This document shows positions 14,501 to 23,414 of a stretch of 64,000 bases of DNA, piece after piece (position 1 is the first letter of the stretch; each line of letters begins with the position of its first letter). The notes beneath the pieces were generated by a model that was not told the origin of the DNA, did no database searches, and worked only from the letters and a program-made list of their open reading frames with translations. Source of the stretch: Romanomermis culicivorax. Taxonomy: Eukaryota; Nematoda; Enoplea; Mermithida; Mermithidae. The stretch lies in contig CAWUHX010000009.1 in NCBI GenBank assembly GCA_963922205.1, positions 2,046,001-2,110,000 of the forward strand, written 5' to 3'. The translations under genes and the position numbers were made by a program.

Positions 14501-17500
14501 CCTTTGTGACACTTGCAGATGTTATACCTTCTTTGACGTTTTTCACTCTTCCTTTAGTTTTTGACTATACTAATGAGTAACTTGATCATTACATGCTGCA
14601 TGGTTTCTGCGGCATTCTTCGGGTCGGGAATTGGCTAATGCGTTTAATTGCAGTAAGGGGTTAGAAGTAATCGAAAGGACGAATTTTTCGCGGAAATGCA
14701 TTTTCAAGTCTTTAGCCTGTAAAATGTCTCTGCTGCGCGAAGTGTAAAAAATTGATATTTTTCGCACTTGTATGGTCAAAATCAAATATTTTTTTATATC
14801 GGAAAATTACATTTTTCTAGATTAGGGTCTGATAGGGGAAGGGTTCGAACGGTGCTCTTCACGTTTAGGTATTCTGAGAAAATTCGCTGACGGAATCAGG
14901 TTTTTTTGTACATGACCCATTTGCACATGTACAAACGACAGCCAATATTCCATTTGTACAATTTGTACATCGCAAAAAATAGGTATAAATAAGTAACCTG
15001 TATTTCTCTATGTCATGGCCAAAGGCTAATAGTCAAATCAGTGTAATTCTCAAATTTTATTTATAACTACAAAAAAAATTCATCAAAATTGAGCAAAAAA
15101 TTGAAATTTCCGAGTTTCAGGTCTAATTTACAAGCATTGTGGAACAATTTGTCTAGAAAACTATCCAATAGCATAATGAATTAGCATTAGATGATAAACC
15201 GATGGTTAATTCCTCCATGATGACAAGTGAAAGCCCAAAAAAGACGAGAATCTTTCCGGTGCGAAGCGCCGGAAAATGTTTTTGTCCATTGACCAATTTT
15301 CCAAATATTTATTTCAAGAATTAGATTCGAATTTAGTGTTCAAAAGTCGTAATTTTTAGAATTTTATAATTTGAAAATTTTTTAACCAGTAATTTATTCG
15401 TTAGCTTTCATGAACTTGGCCGAAAAGATATGAGTGGAAGAGTAGAAATTTCCGAAAGCTACTTCATGAAGCTTCCGAATTTATTTTACAAGAAAGGAAT
15501 AATCGCTTCAAAAAGTTTTAAGATTTGATGTATTGATCTTTTTCAACAAATGTTTCGGGGAAAACTGTGAATCTTCATTAAATATCAACATAAAATATTG
15601 AAGATTACCACTTATATAAAACATGAGATAATACTTTGAGATGATGAAAACTATTATACATAAAATGATAGGTGAAGGTAGAAATTCTGAAAGCCAAAGC
15701 CTTGTCTGAGCTAGGTAATACATAATGATGATTATCATACATGCACAGCATAGAAATTCAGCTGGGGGTCAGCCAGGACTGGGGGTGGAATACAATTTTT
15801 TTTTTCGTTCCTGATAATGAAAAAAAGGTCTTAGAAAGGTCTTCTAACGTCCAAACAGCATATTTCCACAATTATATTAGTTAGATATGAGAAATAATTT
15901 GCTTAGACAGCACTTTTTGAAGTTTTAATGTTACTCTTTTGGAATCAAGTATGCTTTGTTTAGAAAAATTGTTAAGCTACAGTATCATTTCCATTTTTAT
16001 GACAACTTTCTCTTCTCCCTTGCTCATTTTTCTTCGTCAACTTCTCAATCATAGCTAGTTGAGTAAAATCTGCTGGGGGTCAAACCCCCTCCCCCAAACC
16101 ACCCCATGTTCATGTATGATGATTATTAAAGTTATAACCGGCGCGAAGCGCCGCAAAATTTTGAAACTATGAACTTCTAAAATGCACCAAAATGCATATT
16201 TTCTGTACCTTATCCCCAAAATTTTCTTCCCTAAACGGGGAAAAAGCCGTTTGTACATGTACAAATGACTACCTCAATTTCGTTTGCCCCAAAAAATTTT
16301 CATTTACCTCGAACAAGGAAAAACACTGGACGGAATGGTATGTGATGACCTTTGATTAGGGGACGGAGCGTTCTCATAGTACTTCACACCCCCAATCACA
16401 TATATGAGCTTGGTCATTATGGGTAACCTAATTCATCCACTAAAATTATTCATATTTCCATTTTCAGCTCATTTTAAATTTGAAAACTACTTTGCGAAGA
16501 AAATCAATTGATCTCACTATTGCAAATGAAATTGCTCGTAAGTTCAGAAAGTTCTCTGTTTTATGTTCAGATAATCGTCAAGTTGCTATTTCAGAAACTC
16601 TCGGGGAAGAAAAAGTAAGCTTAATGATGGAAATAGCGTCAATGAAAGAACAACACGAAAATACGATCAACGCGATGAGAAATGAATATAAGGAAAAGCT
16701 TCACTTATTTGAACGAGCCATGAATGCCGAACATGATAAAAAAATTTTTGAGGGTGGTTTGCGGTTTATGAACTAAAATTTCAATGTTACACTAACGTAT
16801 CTTTATAGCTCAGAATAATCATGAAATGGAAATAAAAACGCTTGTGGAAGATTTCATCGCCAAGGTAAAATATTTATTAGAAATCTTGTTGTCTTCCGTT
16901 TTTATGTCAACAATCTAACGTCTGTTCAGGAACAAAAGTTGCTACAACTCAATGAAACGAACAAAGACGAAGATATGAAGCATCATCTCCAAGAACTTTC
17001 TTGTATGAAAATTTCCCACGAAAAATTTATTGAAGGTTAGTATGAACTGACTTCATTCACTATAGTTCATTTATTCTGAAATGAGCCCAAGAATGCAGAA
17101 CAGTCCGTGGTAATCCTTGAGTAGATAATTAAAGTGCATTGTATGCCGAAATCCAAGTTGTTCTATCAGTTACAGTCAACTGTCCGTCTGCGTAGGTTGT
17201 TTATTTATTATTTGCGTAAACATCGTTCTGCGACGAGGTATAACTCGAACTCGGTTTGTTTCAACTTCTTAACCTCTGATATAGATAAACGCGTCGTTGG
17301 TTTGACTTCCATGATTTGCAATAAAAATTTTCGGCTCAGTTTCAGCTAAACCTCGAGTAAATCTTAGCTCGTTCTTAACGGAGAAAACTTATTCATTTTC
17401 TGTCATGCAAGAGACGAAATTTGACTGACAGTTGTGATTTTTAGTGCATACTCAGTAAACGAAGAAGTCTCACTGTGACCAATTTTTAATGAACATTTTT

Positions 17501-20500
17501 CGGACTTCTTTTTGATTGCGCTACCAAGCTCGGATTCACACCGTTATTTTTTATGGAAACCGAAAGTAACAGTATGGGTTTAACTCGATCACGAGGTTTG
17601 TATTCTGCTAAACCAACTGCTTAACCTGATGTTCGTGTTTTAATGATCAATTTAAAACTAGCCCGAGCTTAACTGACTATATTGCGACCGGTACAGGCTA
17701 CTGTTGAGGCAACCTGTTCCCGCCACTCGGGGCTTCAGTAAAAGTTAGGCTCGGTCTGGGACTTGAACCCAGGACCTTGCGGCTACCGTCCGCACGCTCT
17801 AACCAACTGAGCCAACCGAGCAGCGGGAAAGGCGCTCTTTTTTTGGAACAATCCGTAGTTGAGGTGGCTGCTTTGGCCACTCTCAACATCCCTCCGCCGT
17901 CGAGTTTGACGGACCGTCAAGGGCCACCAGTGTTGAGGCAACCTGTTCCCGCCACTCGGGGCTTCAGTAAAAGTTAGGCTCGATCTGGGACTTGAACCCA
18001 GGACCTTGCGGCTACCGTCCGCACGCTCTAACCAACTGAGCCAACCGAGCAGCGGGAAAGGCGCTCTTTTTTTGCAACAATCCGTAGTTGAGGTGGCTGC
18101 TTTGGCCACTCTCAACACTACAATGGTGATATAGTTGTGGATATTCATAAGCTCGAGAAACGGTTATTCTTAGAAATATTAGTCGATTTTCAGAAAAATA
18201 CGTTTCTTGATAAAATTATAATCTTTTAATCAACGTATTTTTACTTTTGACGTCAATGTCACGTTCAATCCTTTTACCGAACAGTGTCGTAAGCTTATTT
18301 GCATTAAGTTAGTTTAGTTTTGACCAGGTTTTAAATTCCAGGCTACTATGCATACGTTTCTACTTATACCTACTATGAATTTATTCATATTACATACACC
18401 TTTTAGAATTGAAACAATCATTCGCCAAGGATATGGAAGACGTGAAGCTCGAGTTCGACCTTCGAAAGGTCAACTACGAGGTATTATATCTGAACTCGTT
18501 CGCAAGCATGTTAGTTCAATGTTTTTTGTGTATAGGAAAAGTTGCAAGAAACGAGCAAGTTGGCAGAAAAATATAAGGACGAGGCTCGCAAGTTGGAGGA
18601 ATCACTGTTGTCCGACGTTGACAAACGCATGCAGGTTTTTTATTTGAAATATAGTACATTCTGAATGTGAAGTACATGCTTAGGTAACCAGAGAAGCAAG
18701 TATAGCGTATCCTTATTTACTTAGGACGTCAATGAAAGGATCGCCAACTATAAAAAAGACAACGAAAGTCTAAAAGTGGTCGTGGAACTCAAAAATACGG
18801 AAATTCACGAGTTGAGAGTCAAATGCCAGGTTTTGGAAAAAGAAGTCACGATTTTTCCTCCTTTTATCAAATATTTCGTTATAAACGTTGCTCTGCATTT
18901 CAGTTGGAGAAGTACCGCATGCTCAAATCGAAGGTTGTCGTTCTAGAACAGAAGAACATCGAACTGAAAGAAGCTTTAGAACTGAAAAAGTCTGCAGAAA
19001 GGTGAGTTTTAGAGTATGCTGGCTTTTCGGAAGAAAGAAGTAAACGCCTGAAATTTTCGAATCATGCTAAGCAGCATTATTTACTATTATTTACATGTTG
19101 TGGAAAAATTACTATCCCATAATATTTGTTGTTTCATTGAGGAGACCCGGGATCTGGTTTTCAAGCTTTATCTGTTTTGCCAAGCTGCGGAGAAAGAAAT
19201 TTTTAGCAGTTATTGCAAAGAAAAAATTCAAAAAAAAAAATTTACCTGAATAAATCTTAGACATCACGGAGGAAAGTAGTTTGTCGTTTAAAAGCTTGCT
19301 TCGCATTTGTTCGAAACATCTTAACAGTGCAATTTGAATGACGTTAATAGGATTCAATTCTTGATTACGACACGGAATACGAATTCTAGCTTTATTTCAG
19401 AACTGGTATAAGTATTTGCCTGGATATAAAATCATCCCTCTTGTTTCAAGACGCCTGTCTCAACGACAATTAGAACTGCAGCAGACATGCGAGCGAGAGC
19501 GCGACCGCGCCCAACGTCTTTGCATGACCAATGAACAATTGCAATATCGTTTGCAAAGCGTTCTAATGTCCCAATCTGCCTACGAAACTCCCATGAGTCG
19601 TTTCCCGTCCGACGAATTGTCCAAAAGTTGCTTGGCCACGTCGACGTTAGACGTATTCGGTGATTGTTCGTCCACGTTCAGGAATACTTCGATGGAACAT
19701 TCGGCGACTGTGCCGCCGTCAGCGATGACGCAATCATTGATACAAATTTACGCTAATAATTCGCCTAGATCCAGCCATTCAAAACGTGTTCCGGTTAAAG
19801 TTTACACCAAAGAAGGCATTGTTTCGAGTTTATGCTTTGATAAAAGTTGCGACGGAAAGTAATGATTATGTTTCTCCCTAGGAATGCTATGTGTTAAACA
19901 TTGTGGACGCACGTTTCGAATGTATAAAATTTTCTGTGAGCTACATGCCAAATTTAGTCAAAAAGTGATAGATTCCTGGTGGAAAGTTATATTTTGATAT
20001 TTAATTTACACGATTTTATTCTTGATGTGACCTTTATATTCATCTTTAGGCTTTTATTAATCTTAGTTTTATTACGTTTTACTCTTGGCTACTTTGTTTC
20101 TTTTGTTTTGGGTGACTTTATTTCGGCTTGTTACCGCCATGAAACCTTATTCGTGTTTTGTATTTCTCATTGCCTCTGTTACTTTCCTGATTTCATTCCT
20201 ACTCGTTTTTTTATTTTCTACTTTTTGGCAGTTCCCATCACAATTCTTTATAGATCTAGTCAAAAGCGGAGATCGGCTAGTGAAAAAGCTGCGTCATCGC
20301 ATCGCGATTCGGGTGCCGATGATTGTTCGCCTTACCGACCAACTTCGGCCCGATCCGATGCACTATCCACTACAGACAAGCGGTCGACGTTGGCTCCTAA
20401 TAAACGACGCATCTCTCCTTTCAGGTTTGCTTTCTATCTCAAACGATTTGTCTCATAAAATGAAAAACTTCATAATTTTCTGATCCATACTGTACACCAA

Positions 20501-21784
20501 CGGCGTTCATCACTCAGAAAGGGGTCGCTGCAACGTTTGCGGAAATGGGAAACATTTATCAGAAGTCCGTTTTTCTCGAAACTAGCCGTTCACTTCATTA
20601 TATCCCCATTGGGAGTTATTTTGCTCTTTATCTATATTTTTTGTGGAGATATTGAAGTTCGGAATGGTATGGTTACCTACGGTAAGATCCAACAACTAAA
20701 ATACAGGGTGTCCAATCGCCAAATAAGATGTACAGGATGGTGCAAAAAATATTACGCAAGCTCATTTGTATCTGATTAAGTTCGCAATGATTTTTTGAAA
20801 ATTTATAATAGAATAATAACTATCTCTTCCAGCTCCAGAATGATAGAGGATTCTCTAAAAAATGGTTTGCCTGCAGTGCTAGGGTGTCCATGCAAGGATC
20901 TACAGTTGTCTGACTATTGGTAGAGTAGATCTTACTTTGCGATTTCTTTACAATAGATGAATTTTGAAAAGAAAGAAGGGTAAAAATTTGGATTCTCAAC
21001 TGAAGTCATCGAGTTGTGGTTTCTTATTCAGCGGTTTTCTGTCCGCAATGAGACTTATAAACAATATTTTTTGTCAAATTTTTTGGTTCTTAGATTTGTC
21101 AAATGAAAATTCATAAAAACTGAAAAACTCTTCAGCTTCGGTCGATGTCGATTTTTTACATTTGAATAATTTTTCCATTAGTCGAAGCCGAAATCTCAGA
21201 TGTTGTATGGCGTTTAGCACATTCATACTATCGTTGTTAGAATTATCCGCAAAAGAGCACGATTCCTGTCCGGAAATATTTTTCGTTGTAAAGCCCGCTT
21301 AAAGTTGCAACTCGCTAAATTACAATAATGTTTGAACTGAGTTTTGAAATCATCACTGGAATCTTAAATTTCACACGTCGTTTCCCTAAGTTATCTTTGC
21401 AGATCTCCTGGTCCACGCGGTCCGGAGGGCCAAGCATTGGGTCCATCAGGTTTACCGGGCGTTGAAACGGTAATCGAAGAAACGACATCTTGTTCGACGG
21501 AAAGTCGATCTTGTCAACATTCTTCCGAAAACGTGACGATTTCGGGTGTTGTGGACGATTCGACGTCTGTCGTCGCACGGCCGTCCCCCAGTAAGGATCG
21601 AAATGATGACCCAAAAATGCGAGAAAAACGACATTCGAACTACGGCGGCGTCTTTTATTTAACGGATTCGGGAGTTTTTACTAGTTCGTTGCATTCTTCG
21701 CAAGAAAATTTTACCAAACTAAGTTGCGGGGAGAATGCGCAGTCGTCGAAAAATAACGATAGCCGGAATTCAACGCTCGATTGA
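1716..21784 (+). CDS. CAP-Gly domain protein with MTUS/ATIP-type C-terminal coiled coil (20 exons, 5' incomplete)
   Basis: Predicted microtubule-associated protein, cytoplasmic. Exons by GT-AG rule and frame: 1716-1977, 5391-5595, 6196-6389, 6653-7239, 10766-11449, 13528-13632, 13770-13871, 13925-14041, 14204-14394, 16468-16537, 16595-16753, 16809-16864, 16930-17035, 18407-18480, 18536-18634, 18725-18829, 18904-19001, 19451-19858, 20254-20424, 21403-21784. They total 4175 nt; all phases agree and give about 1390 residues ending at TGA 21782-21784. Counting from the first visible codon, residues 43-106 are a CAP-Gly domain, about 107-750 are low-complexity and partly basic, about 755-1110 are a coiled coil resembling the vertebrate MTUS1/2 C-terminal region, and the rest is a Ser-rich tail. 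The first exon begins in phase 1 without a Met, so the N-terminus is missing. Family assignment of the coil comes from remembered similarity, not a search. CLIP-type proteins are the alternative, but their coils and zinc knuckles differ. Confidence 0.85.
2061..2976. mobile_element. hAT-type non-autonomous element (916 bp), exact 8-bp TSD
   Basis: It starts CAGGGTTTTATTTTT and ends with AATTAAACCCTG, imperfect inverted termini. It is flanked by gggttcct at 2053-2060 and again at 2977-2984, an exact 8-bp target duplication as made by hAT transposases. The interior has no intact transposase. It contains repeated 'ggctcctaaaaattt'-like blocks near the left end. Confidence 0.85.
3572..4612 (-). 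mobile_element. hAT-a family copy, minus orientation, decayed
   Basis: The minus-strand start CAGAGGTCCCCAAGGTCG lies at 4612-4595. The body matches copies at 43236, 48284 and 60014 (shared landmarks: regions around 4540-4610, 3840-3930 and 3590-3660). The other terminus (ataccccatgggg) is altered, and no target duplication was found. All reading frames are broken. Confidence 0.75.
4718..5040 (+). repeat. ATGTAACGGAGCCCC-family repeat copy
   Basis: It begins at ACATGTAACGGAGCCCCGTG and carries the internal palindromic core GGCGCGAAGCGC at about 4890. The same order of blocks is seen at 59609-59870. The right end is not defined. Confidence 0.5.
6196..14041 (+). CDS. Exons 3-8: disordered middle region
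   Basis: Six exons (6196-6389, 6653-7239, 10766-11449, 13528-13632, 13770-13871, 13925-14041) encode a Ser/Asn/Asp-rich acidic part and then a Lys/Pro/Ser-rich basic part (for example KPRVPLVKESEPKPARVKPA). No folded domain is recognised. Basic, Pro/Ser-rich linkers are common in microtubule-binding proteins; that role is inference. Donor and acceptor phases chain correctly throughout. The small exons at 13528-13632, 13770-13871 and 13925-14041 all begin and end in phase 1. Exons 13528 and 13770 could therefore be skipped individually without a frameshift. Confidence 0.8.
7240..10765 (+). other. Intron 4 of the CAP-Gly/MTUS-like gene
   Basis: A 3.5-kb intron with no supported exon. It holds a compact inverted-repeat element at 8100-8336. 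Near 9890-9950 a palindromic GCCGATGCATCGGC segment is followed by more 'catcggtcgat' sequence, and a related motif occurs near 50240-50285. The donor is CAG|gttagg; the acceptor is TTCTCCTTTTTAG at 10765. Confidence 0.65.
8100..8336. mobile_element. Small MITE-like element with GGGCCGGTT termini
   Basis: Terminal inverted repeats GGGCCGGTT (8100-8108) and AACCGGCCC (8328-8336) are perfect. The interior is built from repeated AGCTGCAGCT/AGCTCAGCTG palindromes and two copies of an 'acacaacatatcg' or reverse-complement segment. No target duplication could be set with confidence and there is no ORF. A foldback structure is likely. Confidence 0.6.
11450..13527 (+). other. Intron 5 of the CAP-Gly/MTUS-like gene
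   Basis: A 2.1-kb intron with one identified insertion, a MITE-b copy at 11543-11929. The rest, from 11940 to 13527, shows no exon, RNA gene or bounded repeat that can be supported. Confidence 0.6.
11543..11929 (+). mobile_element. MITE-b copy 1 (hAT-type, 387 bp)
   Basis: Perfect 11-bp inverted termini CATACATGCAC / GTGCATGTATG. Flanks atccccgc and gtccctgc agree at 6 of 8 positions, consistent with a decayed 8-bp target duplication. Internal blocks 'cagcagatt' and 'agagaaagtcgtcat' are shared with copies at 15736, 44235 and 60739. Non-coding. Confidence 0.8.
14204..19858 (+). CDS. Exons 9-18: MTUS/ATIP-like coiled coil
   Basis: Ten exons encode a long heptad-rich region. Landmarks in order are FEVLTIVFQH at the start, NEYKEKLHLFERAMNAEHDKK, HEMEIKTLVEDFIAKEQKLL, VVVELKNTEIHELR, and ERDRAQRLCMTNEQLQYRL at the end. 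The order and wording resemble the vertebrate MTUS1/MTUS2 C-terminal coil, which ends with a similar ENEEL-type segment before a Ser/Pro tail. The coil ends inside exon 18 (19451-19858). That exon continues into Ser/Thr-rich sequence and splices at AAA|gtaatg. Expected role: dimerisation and microtubule-lattice or tip association. Confidence 0.8.
14897..16328 (-). mobile_element. hAT-d element with exact TSD, carrying a nested MITE
   Basis: Read on the minus strand it begins CAGTGTTTTTCC and ends AAAAAAACCTG. The flanks gacggaat at 14889-14896 and 16329-16336 are an exact 8-bp target duplication. After subtracting the nested MITE-b and its duplicated octamer, the length is about 1.04 kb, matching copies at 54028-55078 and 57941-58964. 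Two CCGGCGC-type hairpins lie at about 16138-16154 and 15256-15272. No transposase is encoded. Confidence 0.88.
15736..16118 (-). mobile_element. MITE-b copy 2 (383 bp), nested, exact 8-bp TSD
   Basis: The left end is CATACATGCAC; the right end is GTTCATGTATG (one mismatch in the inverted terminus). It is flanked by atgattat at 15728-15735 and 16119-16126, an exact duplication. It inserted into the hAT-d element and is therefore younger than it. It is inverted relative to copies 1 and 4. Confidence 0.88.
17749..17821 (-). tRNA. tRNA-like sequence, copy 1 (anticodon position GGT)
   Basis: On the minus strand the 73-nt sequence folds as a full cloverleaf. Acceptor stem is GCTCGGT/ACCGAGC, D stem GCTC/GAGC, anticodon stem TGCGG/CCGCA, T stem CTGGG/CCCAG with loop TTCAAGT. 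A box TGGCTCAGTTGG and B box GGTTCAAGTCC are intact, and a TTTT run follows 5 nt downstream. The 7-nt anticodon loop ACGGTAG puts GGT (Thr) at 34-36 but has C instead of the near-universal T at position 33. Eukaryotes normally read these codons with an A34 tRNA. A tRNA-derived SINE head is therefore more likely than a working tRNA gene. Confidence 0.6.
17978..18050 (-). tRNA. tRNA-like sequence, copy 2
   Basis: Same cloverleaf and anticodon loop as copy 1. It has one difference in the 3' acceptor strand (ATCGAGC), giving a G-T wobble. The downstream TTTT is kept. The tandem duplication and intronic position argue for a repeat, not a dispersed cellular tRNA gene. Confidence 0.55.
20254..21784 (+). 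CDS. Exons 19-20: Ser/Pro-rich C-terminal tail and stop
   Basis: Exon 20254-20424 (RSSQKRRSASEKAASSHRDS...) is Arg/Ser-rich. Exon 21403-21784 begins SPGPRGPEGQALGPSGLPG, a short Gly/Pro-rich collagen-like run, and ends NNDSRNSTLD then TGA. Acceptors CTTTATAG and ATCTTTGCAG and donor CAG|gtttgc are canonical. No domain is recognised. Phosphorylation-type Ser clusters are plausible, but nothing more can be said. Confidence 0.75.
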
Positions 21785-22323
21785 AATACGAAAAATTTGC
21801 TTCGCTTTCGCTGCGGTGGATCATGTTTTCAAGTCCGAAGATAACTATAGAATTACGCTTTCGTGGTATATTAGCACTATTACCTCGTATTTTATTTTCT
21901 CTCTGGTAAGCGGGCGGCAGATAGATGATACATAATATGGAAATTGCAAGTGTTGATAATTTTGATAAATCGGTTCCTCCGTCTTCATAGGACAGAGCTA
22001 TACAACACTATGAAGCAGTTTTATGTATTCAGGACATGTTATGTTTTTGTGACTTCTCTACTGTTTTGTCAGCCGCTCTATGAGACACATTTTGTGGTTG
22101 CTTTCGATTTTTGTGAAAATTAAAATGATTATTCCGGGCGGCTTTACGTTGATCTTTGGCCTGAAAACGCTAGAATAGCGTTTTTATTGTGATTCGCTTT
22201 AATGCGCGCCATATATTTCAGTTGAATTTTTTTCTTCTATATTCATTGTGAAATATTTTTTTGCTACCGGTTGTCTATGATTCCAAAAAAATTGATTCGT
22301 ATCGTAATTTTTTCGTTGCTTTC

Positions 22324-22329
22324 AATAAA
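22324..22329 (+). terminator. Candidate polyadenylation signal AATAAA of the CAP-Gly/MTUS-like gene
   Basis: First clear AATAAA seen downstream of the stop codon at 21784, about 540 nt away. It is consistent with a normal animal 3' UTR. No cleavage site can be shown from sequence alone. Confidence 0.4.
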
Positions 22330-23324
22330 CTTTTTGACATGGGCAGACGCTATCCCTCGAACTTTGGTCTCAGCGGTCAGTTCAGGGGAAGGTACTATTT
22401 TTCAGAATTTATGCGGAATACTGATAACACCCTATTGAAAGTTTTAGAGTTACTGGCTATTCGTTATCTGATAGCCGGGGGATAATAGTTGTACATGGAA
22501 AAGTCGGTTTCTACGGTCTCGCCCCTGGAAAGCGAAACACAAAAGTGTGAATGCCCGAAAGATATTTTGTTATATAACGAACAAAAAATTCTAGAAAACT
22601 TGTGTGCAAATCAGAAAGATTGAAAATGTTGCATTGAGTGCAATAAGCGAATTGCCCAGGTTCAAAAAAGATGCTTTTTGTCCTCTTGCTCTTCACCATT
22701 ATATCCTTATTTATTTCCGTTTATGCTATCACGCTTTTCCTTTTTTGATTTACTGCCTGAGCCGTTTTTTCATCTAGATAAAGTTGGCTTAGCAGAATGT
22801 CACAGTCGTCACATTATACCCTAATCCTGGTGAAATAATTTTTTAAAGAAAGATGAATAGACAGAAGACTAGTTTATTAGAAAATGCCCCTATGGGGCAG
22901 AAAAAAAGAAGAATATACTTGCTTCGATATTTGCCAGCTAGAAAAATAAGTGGACTGGATTTTTGAGATGTCACGTGCCGATCAAAATTATCAATGTCAC
23001 GTGATTTCCCACACTGATATTTTATTACTTCAATCATTTGTCATTTTTATTATTTTTGATCATTTGTCATTTTATTCTTTTCTGTTTTGTTTGTGCTCTG
23101 TCATTTATTTTATTTTGTTTCATTCTGTGGGGGCTATGGTATGCCCCATTAGCTAAAAGTTTCCTTCAAAGGGCACTGCTTGCTCACAGCCTTTTTGGGT
23201 CGCATTACATGCCCCTTGTGTCAACAAAGTGAGCTTCGCTCTGCTGATGCAAACAAATAGCTGTGGAAACTTTAGCTAAAAGAAAGATTTAGCATTAAGT
23301 CGGCCCCAATGCTAAACATATTCG

Positions 23325-23414
23325 AACTGGGCAAGTGTCTATGTGCACACAGGCCCTTTCTGCAGCTTTATCTCTGCAGAAAGGGCCTGTGTGCACATAG
23401 ACACTTGCCCAGTT
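23325..23414. repeat. Perfect foldback: 41-bp arms, 8-nt loop
   Basis: The left arm 23325-23365 (starting AACTGGGCAAGTGTC, ending TTTCTGCAG) is the exact reverse complement of the right arm 23374-23414. The loop is CTTTATCT. RNA or single-stranded DNA from here would form a 41-bp uninterrupted stem. Confidence 0.95.

Larger units (their letters stand above)
14395..16467 (+). other. Intron 9 of the CAP-Gly/MTUS-like gene
   Basis: It carries a hAT-d element at 14897-16328, which itself contains a MITE-b copy at 15736-16118. Removing these leaves an intron of only about 0.6 kb. The donor is CAT|gtaagg; the acceptor is TTCCATTTTCAG. Confidence 0.65.
17700..18119 (-). repeat. Two tandem tRNA-derived units, 229-bp period
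   Basis: Units 17700-17890 and 17929-18119 are nearly identical and separated by 38 bp. The second has inverted ends AGTGTTGAG / CTCAACACT; the first has slightly decayed ones. Each unit contains a tRNA-like cloverleaf on the minus strand plus an unrelated 3' extension. This is either a duplicated SINE or a tRNA gene carried by a small inverted-repeat element. The intergenic spacer is GC-richer than the surrounding intron. Confidence 0.75.
17036..18406 (+). other. Intron 13 of the CAP-Gly/MTUS-like gene with tandem tRNA-like units
   Basis: A 1.37-kb intron. Two tandem tRNA-bearing units at 17700-18119 occupy its centre. The remainder has no supported feature. Confidence 0.6.

Noticed and set aside
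17783-18148. 121-codon minus-strand ORF
   Set aside because: It reads straight through the tandem tRNA-like units; openness is a by-product of the repeat.
18348-18647. 99-codon ORF over true exons of the MTUS-like gene
   Set aside because: A different frame from the spliced coding frame; exons 18407-18480 and 18536-18634 explain the region.
19979-20483. Two hydrophobic ORFs suggesting a membrane protein
   Set aside because: T-rich intron sequence runs into exon 20254-20424; the hydrophobic part has no support and the exon frame is separate.
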